This document shows positions 7,312-14,556 of a DNA stretch of 22,350 nt, piece by piece (position 1 is the first letter of the stretch; the number at the start of each line of letters is the position of its first letter). The position numbers and the translations under genes were made by a program. The stretch is from JAATGA01 sp047605605 (GTDB lineage: Bacteria; Pseudomonadota; Alphaproteobacteria; Rhodobacterales; Rhodobacteraceae): positions 1 through 22,350 of the forward strand of contig JASGFG010000065.1 of the NCBI GenBank assembly GCA_047605605.1, in the 5' to 3' direction. The notes under the pieces are model-generated. The model was not told where the DNA came from and searched no databases. It saw nothing but the letters and a program-made list of their open reading frames with translations.

Positions 7312-8091
7312 TTGATCGTCGTCGAAGACCTTCACCGGCACTTCGGCGGGTTCCGCGCTGTTGACGGGGCCTCGCTGAGGATCGCCACGGGTTCGATCAC
7401 CGGGCTGATCGGGCCGAACGGGGCCGGCAAGACCACCCTCTTCAACGTCATCGCCGGGCGCCTGCCGCCGACCAGCGGCCGTGTGCTGATGGATGGCGAG
7501 GACATCACCGGCCTGCCGCCGCACGAACTGTTCCACAAGGGGCTGCTGCGCACCTTCCAGATCGCGCATGAATTCGGCAGCATGACCGTGCGCGAGAACC
7601 TGATGATGGTGCCGTCCGGCCAGTCGGGCGAGACGCTGTGGAACGCCTGGTTCCGCCGCGGCGCGGTGGCGGCCGAGGAACGCGCCCTGCGCGACAAGGC
7701 CGACGAGGTGCTGGAGTTCCTGACCATCGGCCACCTGGCCGACCAGAAGGCCAGCCAGATCTCGGGCGGGCAGAAAAAGCTGCTGGAACTGGGGCGCACG
7801 ATGATGGTCGACGCCAAGATCGTCTTTCTGGACGAGGTGGGCGCCGGCGTGAACCGCACGCTGCTGAACACCATCGGCGACGCGATCGTGCGGCTGAACA
7901 AGGAGCGTGGATATACGTTCTGCGTGATCGAGCATGACATGGATTTCATCGGCAGGCTTTGCGATCCGGTGATCGTCATGGCCGAGGGCAAGGTGCTGGC
8001 CGAAGGCTCGGTCGATCAGGTCAGGAACGACGAGCGGGTGATCGAGGCCTATCTGGGCACGGGATTGAAGAACAAGGTGGCGAATGGCTGA
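7312..8091 (+). CDS. livG: ABC transporter ATP-binding protein LivG-like
   Basis: The 259-residue cytoplasmic ATPase is one of two that power the importer. Walker A is GPNGAGKTT (residues 34-42), the ABC signature is ISGGQ (150-154), Walker B is IVFLDE (170-175), and the switch histidine lies in CVIEHDMDF. After the catalytic Glu175 the sequence is VGAGVN instead of the common PxAGLN, so the usual proline is absent. The start is TTG at 7312, chosen because a GGGGAGA ribosome site lies 8 bases upstream and the conserved N-terminus (VVEDLHRHFGGF) begins at once. The ATGs just upstream are in another frame. The copy of an intergenic repeat at 8117-8172 separates it from livF. Confidence 0.92.
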   Translation: MIVVEDLHRHFGGFRAVDGASLRIATGSITGLIGPNGAGKTTLFNVIAGRLPPTSGRVLMDGEDITGLPPHELFHKGLLRTFQIAHEFGSMTVRENLMMVPSGQSGETLWNAWFRRGAVAAEERALRDKADEVLEFLTIGHLADQKASQISGGQKKLLELGRTMMVDAKIVFLDEVGAGVNRTLLNTIGDAIVRLNKERGYTFCVIEHDMDFIGRLCDPVIVMAEGKVLAEGSVDQVRNDERVIEAYLGTGLKNKVANG

Positions 8092-8116
8092 GGTCGCGCG
8101 CGGGGCGGGCCGCGGA

Positions 8117-8172
8117 GCGGGGGTTTCACACCCCCGCACCCCCGTGGGATATTTTCATCCAGAAAGAGGGGG
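8117..8172 (+). repeat. Dispersed intergenic repeat, copy 1 (between livG and livF)
   Basis: This 56-base element matches a second copy at 11229-11284 at all but 3 adjacent positions. It begins with a hairpin (GCGGGGGT, loop TTCAC, ACCCCCGC), continues through CCCCCGTGGGATATTT, and ends in CCAGAAAGAGGGGG. The purine-rich end lies about 8 bases before the livF start and acts as its ribosome site. It resembles repeats I recall from Rhodobacterales intergenic regions, but this was not checked by a search. Confidence 0.85.
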
Positions 8173-8180
8173 AAAGGCGC

Positions 8181-8894
8181 ATGGCTGAACCTTTCCTGAT
8201 CGGCGAGAACATGACCGGCGGCTATGGCGGGGCGGACATCCTGCATGGTTGCACGATTGCGGTGGAGCCGGGGCAGATCGCGGTGATCGTCGGGCCGAAC
8301 GGCGCGGGCAAGTCGACCGCGATGAAGGCCGTCTTCGGCATGTTGCGGTTGCGCGACGGGTCGGTGCGGCTGGCGGGCGAGGACATCACCCGGCTGTCGC
8401 CGCAGGACCGGGTGGCGAAGGGCATGGCCTTCGTGCCGCAGACCCACAACATCTTTACCTCGATGACGGTCGAGGAAAACCTGGAGATGGGGGCGTTTCT
8501 GCGCACCGACGACATCCGGCCGACGCTGGAGCAGATCTATGACCTGTTCCCGATCCTGAAGACCAAGCGGCGGCAGGCTGCGGGCGAATTGTCCGGCGGG
8601 CAGCGTCAGCAGGTGGCCGTGGGCCGCGCGCTGATGACCCAGCCCAAGGTGCTGATGCTGGACGAGCCGACCGCGGGCGTGTCGCCCATCGTCATGGACG
8701 AGTTGTTCGACCGCATCATCGAGATCGCGCGCACCGGCATTTCCATCCTGATGGTGGAACAGAACGCCCGCCAGGCGCTGGAGATCGCCGACCGCGGCTA
8801 TGTACTGGTGCAGGGCGCCAACCGCTATACCGATACCGGCGCCGCGCTGATGGCCGACCCCGAGGTCCGCCGCACCTTCCTGGGGGGGCATTGA
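8181..8894 (+). CDS. livF: ABC transporter ATP-binding protein LivF-like
   Basis: The 237-residue second ATPase of the importer pairs with LivG on the cytoplasmic side. Walker A is GPNGAGKST (residues 38-46), the signature is LSGGQRQQ (from 137), and Walker B is VLMLDEPTAG (from 157). The C-terminal VLVQGANRYTDTG segment is typical of LivF. The ATG at 8181 is preceded by AGAGGGGGAAAGG, part of the upstream repeat. The frame is open further upstream, but those codons overlap livG and lack family similarity. The TGA stop shares one base with the livH ATG, so the two are translationally coupled. Confidence 0.94.
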   Translation: MAEPFLIGENMTGGYGGADILHGCTIAVEPGQIAVIVGPNGAGKSTAMKAVFGMLRLRDGSVRLAGEDITRLSPQDRVAKGMAFVPQTHNIFTSMTVEENLEMGAFLRTDDIRPTLEQIYDLFPILKTKRRQAAGELSGGQRQQVAVGRALMTQPKVLMLDEPTAGVSPIVMDELFDRIIEIARTGISILMVEQNARQALEIADRGYVLVQGANRYTDTGAALMADPEVRRTFLGGH

Positions 8895-9904
8895 TGGATT
8901 ACCTGAACGCCCTTGTGGTCTTTCTGAACTTCGTCTTCGTGCCGGCGATGGCCTATGGCGCGCAACTGGCGCTTGGCGCGCTTGGCGTGACGCTGATCTA
9001 TGGCATCCTGCGGTTTTCAAACTTTGCCCATGGCGATACCATGGCCTTCGGCACCATGGTGACGATCCTGTTCACCTGGTGGTTCCAGTCGATGGGGATC
9101 AGCGCCGGGCCGCTGCCGACGGCGCTGCTGGCCCTGCCCTTCGGCATCGCGATCACCGCAGCCTTTGTCCTGGGGACCGACCGCGTGGTCTATCGCTTCT
9201 ACCGCAAGCAGCGCGCGGCCCCGGCGATCTACATCATCGTCAGCCTGGGCGTCATGTTCATCATGAACGGCCTGGTCCGCCTGATCATCGGGGTGAACGA
9301 TCAGGACTTTGCCGACGGCGGCCGCTTCCTTGTCTCGGCAAACGAGTTCAAGGCGGCGACCGGGCTGGCCGAAGGGCTGGCGATCAAGACGACGCAGGCG
9401 GTCACGGTGGTGACGGCCTTTGTGGTGATGGGCGTGCTGTTCTGGTTCCTGCAACGCACCCGCACCGGCAAGTCGATGCGCGCCTATTCCGACAACGAAG
9501 ATCTGGCGCTGTTGTCGGGGATCAATCCCGACCGGGTGGTCATGGTGACCTGGATCATCGCCGCGGCGCTGGCGACCATCGCCGGGGTGCTGTACGGGCT
9601 GGACAAGAGCTTCAAGCCCTTCGTCTATTTCCAACTGCTGCTACCGATCTTTGCCGCGGCCATCGTCGGGGGCCTTGGCAACCCGCTGGGGGCCATCGCG
9701 GGCGGCTTTGTGATCGCCTTTTCCGAGGTGATCGTGACCTATGCCTGGAAGAAGGTGGCGACCTATATCCTGCCCGCGGCACTGGCGCCCACCGGGCTCG
9801 CGCAGCTTCTGTCGACCGAATACAAGTTCGCGGTCAGCTTCGCGATCCTGATCATCGTGCTGCTGTTCAAGCCGACGGGTCTGTTCAAGGGGAAATCGGT
9901 ATGA
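8894..9904 (+). CDS. livH: Branched-chain amino acid-type ABC transporter permease LivH-like
   Basis: This 336-residue inner-membrane protein is one of the two pore-forming subunits. It has about eight hydrophobic segments and the LivH hallmark ILRFSNFAHGDTMAFG near residue 40. Near the C-terminal side it has the cytoplasmic loop segments LLPIFAAAIVGGLGNPLGAIAGG, which contact the ATPases in this family. The ATG at 8894 is preferred over the TTG three bases upstream. It overlaps the livF stop by one base and follows a GGGGGGG ribosome site. The 3' end overlaps livM by four bases (ATGA). Confidence 0.93.
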   Translation: MDYLNALVVFLNFVFVPAMAYGAQLALGALGVTLIYGILRFSNFAHGDTMAFGTMVTILFTWWFQSMGISAGPLPTALLALPFGIAITAAFVLGTDRVVYRFYRKQRAAPAIYIIVSLGVMFIMNGLVRLIIGVNDQDFADGGRFLVSANEFKAATGLAEGLAIKTTQAVTVVTAFVVMGVLFWFLQRTRTGKSMRAYSDNEDLALLSGINPDRVVMVTWIIAAALATIAGVLYGLDKSFKPFVYFQLLLPIFAAAIVGGLGNPLGAIAGGFVIAFSEVIVTYAWKKVATYILPAALAPTGLAQLLSTEYKFAVSFAILIIVLLFKPTGLFKGKSV

Positions 9905-11208
9905 GCGAGCGGAAAAAGGCGCTGGTCTTCTTTGGCGCACTGGCAATCCTGTTCATCCTGACCGGCGTAATCCAGAGCTGGAGCGTGTCGATCGAGATCC
10001 TGAAGATCGGGCTTCTGTCGGCGATCATGGCCCTGGGGGTGAACATCCAGTGGGGCTATGCGGGGCTGTTCAACACCGGCGTGCTGGGGTTTCTGGCGCT
10101 TGGCGGGCTGGGGGTCGTGCTGACCTCGGTGCAGCCGACGCCGGGGGGCTGGGCCGCCGGTGGCTGGGGCGCGGTGTTCGGCCTGTTCGTCGGGGCGCTG
10201 ACCATCGGTCTGGCGACCTTCCTGTGGAACAGGATGAAGAAAGGCACTGCCCGGACGCTGGCGATGATCGTCGTATTGGTCGTCGGATTCTTCCTTTATC
10301 GCGGGATATTCGATCCCGCCGTCACCGCCATCGAGGCGAATGACGCGGCGAAATTCGGCAATATCGGCGGCCTTGGCCTGCCCTCGCTTCTGGGCTGGAT
10401 TACCGGCGGTCTGTTTGCGGCGGCGGCGGCGTTTCTGATCGGCAAGATCGCGCTTGGCCTGCGGTCGGACTATCTGGCCATCGCCACGCTGGGGATCGCC
10501 GAGATCATCATCGCCGTCCTGAAGAACGAGGACTGGCTGGCCCGCGGGGTGAAGAACATCGTCGGCATCCCGCGCCCCTGGCCCGTGCCGCAGGAGGTGG
10601 ACCTTCAGAACGACCCCGGCTTTGTCGGGATGGCACAATCCTGGGGCGTGGGCGCGGTCGATGCCTCGACCATCGTGGTCAAGCTGGCCTATTGCGTGAT
10701 GTTCGCGGTGGTTCTGGGCCTGCTGATCTGGTTGTGCGAACGCGCGCTGAACAGCCCCTGGGGCCGGATGATGCGCGCCATCCGCGACAACGAAGTCGCG
10801 GCCGAGGCCATGGGCAAGGATGTGAAGCGCCGGCATCTGCAGGTGTTCGTGCTGGGGTCGGCGGTGCTGGGACTGGCCGGGGCGATCATGGTGTCGCTGA
10901 ACGGCCAGCTTGCGCCTTCGGAATACATCCCCTTGCGCTATACGTTCCTGATCTGGGTGATGGTGATCTTCGGCGGGTCGGGCAACAATTGGGGCTCGGT
11001 GCTGGGCGCGCTGGTCATCTGGTGGCTGTGGGTGATGGTCGAGCCGATGGGGCTTTGGGCCTTGCAGGTGCTGACCGCCGCCATGCCGGACGGCGGGCTG
11101 AAGAAGCACCTGCTCGACTCGGCGGCGCATATGCGGTTCCTGACGATGGGGGTCATCCTGCTGGTGGTGCTGCGGTTCAGCCCGCGGGGGCTTTTGCCGG
11201 GCAAGTAG
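9901..11208 (+). CDS. livM: Branched-chain amino acid-type ABC transporter permease LivM-like
   Basis: The 435-residue inner-membrane permease partners with LivH. The family core is seen in MALGVNIQWGYAGLFNTGVLGFLALG near the N-terminus, LRSDYLAIATLGIAEII in the middle, and MMRAIRDNEVAAEAMGKDVKRRHLQVFVLGSA near the C-terminus (quoted as separate segments). The ending RFSPRGLLPGK is typical. A poorly conserved hydrophobic stretch at about residues 80-150 makes it somewhat longer than the shortest family members. ATG 9901 overlaps the livH stop by four bases. It is the last gene of the operon; a second copy of the intergenic repeat follows 20 bases after the stop. Confidence 0.93.
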   Translation: MSERKKALVFFGALAILFILTGVIQSWSVSIEILKIGLLSAIMALGVNIQWGYAGLFNTGVLGFLALGGLGVVLTSVQPTPGGWAAGGWGAVFGLFVGALTIGLATFLWNRMKKGTARTLAMIVVLVVGFFLYRGIFDPAVTAIEANDAAKFGNIGGLGLPSLLGWITGGLFAAAAAFLIGKIALGLRSDYLAIATLGIAEIIIAVLKNEDWLARGVKNIVGIPRPWPVPQEVDLQNDPGFVGMAQSWGVGAVDASTIVVKLAYCVMFAVVLGLLIWLCERALNSPWGRMMRAIRDNEVAAEAMGKDVKRRHLQVFVLGSAVLGLAGAIMVSLNGQLAPSEYIPLRYTFLIWVMVIFGGSGNNWGSVLGALVIWWLWVMVEPMGLWALQVLTAAMPDGGLKKHLLDSAAHMRFLTMGVILLVVLRFSPRGLLPGK

Positions 11209-11228
11209 CGCCCGGCCCGACGGTCGTG

Positions 11229-11284
11229 GCGGGGGTTTCACACCCCCGCACCCCCGTGGGATATTTGGGTCCAGAAAGAGGGGG
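11229..11284 (+). repeat. Dispersed intergenic repeat, copy 2 (after livM)
   Basis: It has the same 56-base layout as copy 1 at 8117-8172: a hairpin (GCGGGGGT/ACCCCCGC with loop TTCAC), GGGATATTT, and CCAGAAAGAGGGGG. The three differing bases are GGG in place of TCA after GATATTT. Here the purine-rich end lies about 150 bases from the next start codon, so it cannot serve as a ribosome site. The hairpin may instead end or protect the liv transcript. Confidence 0.85.
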
Positions 11285-11342
11285 GACGGCGTGCCGGTTC
11301 CCCCTTTTCCTTGCCGGTCAATCGCGGTGCGAGGGTTCATTC

Positions 11343-11357
11343 CGACATTTCCTGTCG
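11343..11357. promoter_or_regulatory. Inverted repeat CGACA-N5-TGTCG upstream of the second oxidoreductase
   Basis: Perfect 5-base arms flank a 5-base centre, 73 bases before the start codon. The right arm extends to TGTCGC (11353-11358), the same hexamer found in the inverted repeat at 5716-5733 before livK. It is a candidate binding site for the GlxA-type regulator. Confidence 0.35.
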
Positions 11358-11430
11358 CAAAATCGCGTGACCTGCGGGGAAAGCGGGACCACTCTGCCGG
11401 GCAAAGGCACGGCCCAAGGAGCTTTCCCCC

Positions 11431-13851
11431 ATGAAATCCCACACTCGCGTTCTGGTCATCGGCGGCGGGGTCGTCGGCTGTTCGGTGCTGTATCACCTGA
11501 CCAAGCTCGGCTGGAGCGATGTGATGCTGATGGAACGGTCGGACCTGACCAGCGGGTCGACCTGGCACGCGGCGGGCGGGTTCCACACGCTGAACGGCGA
11601 TACCAACATGGCCGCCCTGCAAGGCTATACCATCCGGCTGTATAAGGAGCTGGAGGCGCTGACCGGGCTGTCCTGCGGCTTGCACCATGTCGGCGGCGTG
11701 ACGCTGGCCGACAACCCCGCACGGTTCGAGATGCTGAAGGCCGAGCGCGCCAAGCACCGCTATATGGGGCTGGATACCGAGATCGTCGGGCCGGAAGAGA
11801 TCCTGAAACTGACCGAGGGGATGGTGAACCTGGAGGGCATCATCGGCGGGCTTTACGATCCGCTGGACGGGCATCTGGATCCCTCGGGGACGACGCATGC
11901 CTATGCCAAGGCGGCGCGGATGAACGGTGCGGAAATCGTGCTGCACAACCGGGTGCTGGAGACGAACCCGCTGCCCGACGGGTCCTGGCAGGTGGTGACC
12001 GAAAAGGGCACGATCATCGCCGAGCATGTGGTGAACGCCGCGGGCCTTTGGGCGCGCGAGGTGGGGGCAATGGCCGGGGTCTACCTGCCGCTTTTGCCGA
12101 TGGCGCACCAGTATCTGGTGACGGACGACGTGCCGGAGATCATGGAAATCCTGAAAGCGGGGCGCGAGTTTCCGCATGTGATGGACCCCGGCGGCGAAAG
12201 CTATCTGCGGCAGGAAGGCCGCGGATTCTGCATCGGCTTCTATGAAAAGCCGTGCGAGCCGTGGTCGGTGGACCAGACGCCGTGGAATTTCGGCCATGAG
12301 CTGCTGAACGAGAATTTCGACAAGATCGAGGATTCCGTGGCCTTTGCCTATCGCCGGTTCCCGGTTCTGGAACGGTCAGGGGTGAAGCGGGTGATCCACG
12401 GGCCGTTCACCTTTGCCCCCGATGGCAACCCGCTGATCGGGCCGGTGCCGGGGCTGCGCAACTATTGGTCGGCCTGCGCGGTGATGGCGGGGTTCAGCCA
12501 GGGCGGCGGCATGGGGCTGGCCCTGGCGCAATGGATGATCGAGGGCGAGGTCGAACGCGACCCGCGCGGTTTCGATGTCAGCCGGTTCGGCAACTGGACG
12601 ACGCCGGGCTATACCGTGCCCAAGGTGATCGAGAACTATCAGATGCGGTTCTCGGTCAGCTATCCGAACGAGGAACGCCCCGCCGCCCGCCCGTTCCGCA
12701 TGACGCCGATGTATGACGTGTTCGACGGCATGGGCGCGGTCTGGGGCCAGCAATACGGGCTGGAGGTGGTTAACTACTTCGCCCTGCCCGGCGAGCCGCG
12801 GTATGAAACCCCGACCTTCCGCCGCTCGAACGCCTGGAAGGCGACGGCGGCCGAGGTGGCGGCGGTGCGCGGCGGCGTCGGGATCAACGAATTGCAGAAC
12901 TTCGGCAAATATCTGGTCAAGGGGCCGAATGCGCGCGCCTGGCTGAACCGGATCATGGCCGGGGCGATCCCGAAACCGGGGCGGCTGTCACTGACGCCGA
13001 TGCTGGCCTGGTCGGGCAAGATCATCGGGGATTTCACCGTGTCCTGCATCAGCGAGACGGAGTTCCAGCTGACCGCCAGCTATGGCGCGCAGGGCTGGCA
13101 CGGCCGCTGGTTCGAGCAGAACATGGAACCGGGCGTGACGGTCGAGAATATTTCGGACAGCCGCAGCGGGTTCCAGATCGCCGGGCCGCGCGCGCGCGAC
13201 CTGCTGGCAAAGGTCACGCGGTCGGATGTGTCGGCAGGGGCGTTCCGGTTCATGGATGTGAAACCGATGACCGTCGGCATGGCGAAATGCATCGTCCAGC
13301 GCGTCAGCTATACTGCCGATCTGGGGTATGAGATCTATTGCGACCACATGTCGGTGCGGCATCTGTGGGAGGTGCTGTCCAAGGCGGGCGAGGAATTCGG
13401 CCTGCGCGCATTCGGGATGCGCGCGATGATGAGCCTGCGGCTGGACAAGTGGTTCGGGTCCTGGGGGCGAGAGTTCAGCCCCGACTATACCCCGGCCGAA
13501 ACGGGCCTGGACAAGTTCATCCGCTGGGACAAGGACTTCATCGGCAAGGAGGCGGCGCTGGCCGAAAAGACCGCAGGGCCGAAACGGCAGCTGGCGCATT
13601 TCATCGTCGATGCCAATGGCACCGATGTCGTCGCGTGGGAACCGATCTGGCTGGACGGCAAGGTTCAGGGCTATTGCACTTCTGGCGGGTATTCGCACCA
13701 TACCGGCCAGTCTGTGGCGACCGGCTTCCTGCCCGCAGGCGCCGCGCGCGAGGGGCTGGCGGTGGAAATCGAGATCCTGGGTGAGAAACGGCCTGCAAAG
13801 GTGACGATGCTGCCGCTTTTCGATGCAGATGGCGCGCGGATGCGGGGGTGA
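11431..13851 (+). CDS. FAD-dependent oxidoreductase/GcvT fusion, dimethylglycine dehydrogenase-like
   Basis: The complete 806-residue protein has the layout of dimethylglycine/sarcosine dehydrogenases. An FAD-binding DAO domain spans about residues 5-370, with GGGVVGCS at 11-18 and the covalent-flavin motif GSTWHAAG with His46. A short FAO_M-type linker domain covers about 375-430, and a GcvT-like tetrahydrofolate-binding module runs from about 435 to 800 (LQNFGKYLVKGPNARAWLNRI; SYTADLGYEIYCD; MRAMMSLRLDKWFGSWGREFSPDYTP). Expected reaction: oxidative demethylation of an N-methylated amino acid with formaldehyde captured as methylene-tetrahydrofolate. The substrate is not determined. ATG 11431 follows AAGGAG. 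It lies directly downstream of the liv operon and is a paralogue of the gene at 1-1935, which suggests that transport and catabolism are linked. Confidence 0.93.
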   Translation: MKSHTRVLVIGGGVVGCSVLYHLTKLGWSDVMLMERSDLTSGSTWHAAGGFHTLNGDTNMAALQGYTIRLYKELEALTGLSCGLHHVGGVTLADNPARFEMLKAERAKHRYMGLDTEIVGPEEILKLTEGMVNLEGIIGGLYDPLDGHLDPSGTTHAYAKAARMNGAEIVLHNRVLETNPLPDGSWQVVTEKGTIIAEHVVNAAGLWAREVGAMAGVYLPLLPMAHQYLVTDDVPEIMEILKAGREFPHVMDPGGESYLRQEGRGFCIGFYEKPCEPWSVDQTPWNFGHELLNENFDKIEDSVAFAYRRFPVLERSGVKRVIHGPFTFAPDGNPLIGPVPGLRNYWSACAVMAGFSQGGGMGLALAQWMIEGEVERDPRGFDVSRFGNWTTPGYTVPKVIENYQMRFSVSYPNEERPAARPFRMTPMYDVFDGMGAVWGQQYGLEVVNYFALPGEPRYETPTFRRSNAWKATAAEVAAVRGGVGINELQNFGKYLVKGPNARAWLNRIMAGAIPKPGRLSLTPMLAWSGKIIGDFTVSCISETEFQLTASYGAQGWHGRWFEQNMEPGVTVENISDSRSGFQIAGPRARDLLAKVTRSDVSAGAFRFMDVKPMTVGMAKCIVQRVSYTADLGYEIYCDHMSVRHLWEVLSKAGEEFGLRAFGMRAMMSLRLDKWFGSWGREFSPDYTPAETGLDKFIRWDKDFIGKEAALAEKTAGPKRQLAHFIVDANGTDVVAWEPIWLDGKVQGYCTSGGYSHHTGQSVATGFLPAGAAREGLAVEIEILGEKRPAKVTMLPLFDADGARMRG

Positions 13852-13917
13852 ATGGTCAACAGGATTGACCCTGTTCAGGACGAGGCGCAGGCTTTCCCTA
13901 CGGAAGACGGGGAAGCC

Positions 13918-14556
13918 ATGCACGATGCGCATATCCTGATCCTTGCTGCGGGCAGCAGCCGCCGGATGCGCGGCAGCGACAAGCTGATGGAGCCTGTCGA
14001 TGCCGCCCCGCAGATCGCCCGCATCACCCGTGTCGCCCTTGCCACGGGGGCGCCTGTTACGGTCGTCCTGCCGCCCGACCGGCCCCAGCGTCGTGCGGCA
14101 CTTGCCGGAACGCGCGCGCGGGTCGTCATCGCCGATGCGGCGGACGAAGGCATGGCCGAAAGCGTGAAGGCCGGGCTGACCGCCCTGCCGCCACAGGCGG
14201 CGGTGATGCTGCTTCTGGCCGATCTGCCCGAAATCACCACTGAAGACTTGCGGCAGATGCTGTCGGCATGGCGCGCGACCCCGCAACTGATCCTGCGCGC
14301 GATGAGCGCGGAGGGAGAGCCGGGCCATCCCGTCTGTTTCCCCGCCTGGACCCGGCCCGATCTGGAAACGCTTCGCGGCGATGAAGGCGCGCGTGCGGTG
14401 CTGCGCCATCATGCAGGCCGGATGCGGATGTTCGCGCTGCCCGGCAATCATGCGACCACCGATCTCGACACGCCCGAAGACTGGCGCGACTGGCGGGCAT
14501 CGCGGCGCGAAAACGCGCTCAGGCCGCCATCAGAACCTTCGCCTCATAACCCCTGA
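13918..14556 (+). CDS. MobA-like nucleotidyltransferase (MocA-type)
   Basis: The 212-residue protein belongs to the MobA-like NTP transferase family, whose members include molybdenum cofactor cytidylyl/guanylyltransferases. The nucleotide-binding motif ILAAGSSRRMRGSDKL is at residues 8-23. A metal-site-like segment LLLADLPEIT follows, then GHPVCFPAW and a C-terminal TTDLDTPEDW, all typical of MocA-like proteins. The ATG at 13918 is preferred because it has GGGGAAG just upstream and places the motif at the usual distance. An in-frame ATG at 13852, directly after the previous stop, would add 22 poorly conserved residues. No molybdoenzyme gene is visible in the window, so the partner is unknown. 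The last 38 bases overlap the 3' end of the convergent RTX gene. Confidence 0.82.
   Translation: MHDAHILILAAGSSRRMRGSDKLMEPVDAAPQIARITRVALATGAPVTVVLPPDRPQRRAALAGTRARVVIADAADEGMAESVKAGLTALPPQAAVMLLLADLPEITTEDLRQMLSAWRATPQLILRAMSAEGEPGHPVCFPAWTRPDLETLRGDEGARAVLRHHAGRMRMFALPGNHATTDLDTPEDWRDWRASRRENALRPPSEPSPHNP

Noticed and set aside
7959..8180. An upstream extension of the livF frame.
   Set aside because: It overlaps livG and the intergenic repeat, and the encoded residues do not match the family; ATG 8181 has a good ribosome site and the proper N-terminus.
9763..12297. An 844-codon minus-strand frame, and similar ones at 4134-5918 and 5504-7267.
   Set aside because: They are His/Arg/Gln-rich antisense shadows of livM, the second oxidoreductase, the DAHP synthase and livK, and they cross intergenic hairpins. 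None has a plausible start or domain.
13852..13917. An upstream ATG for the nucleotidyltransferase directly after the oxidoreductase stop.
   Set aside because: It cannot be excluded, since GGGGGTGA precedes it, but the added 22 residues are not expected before the ILAAGSSRRM motif, and the ATG at 13918 has its own ribosome site.
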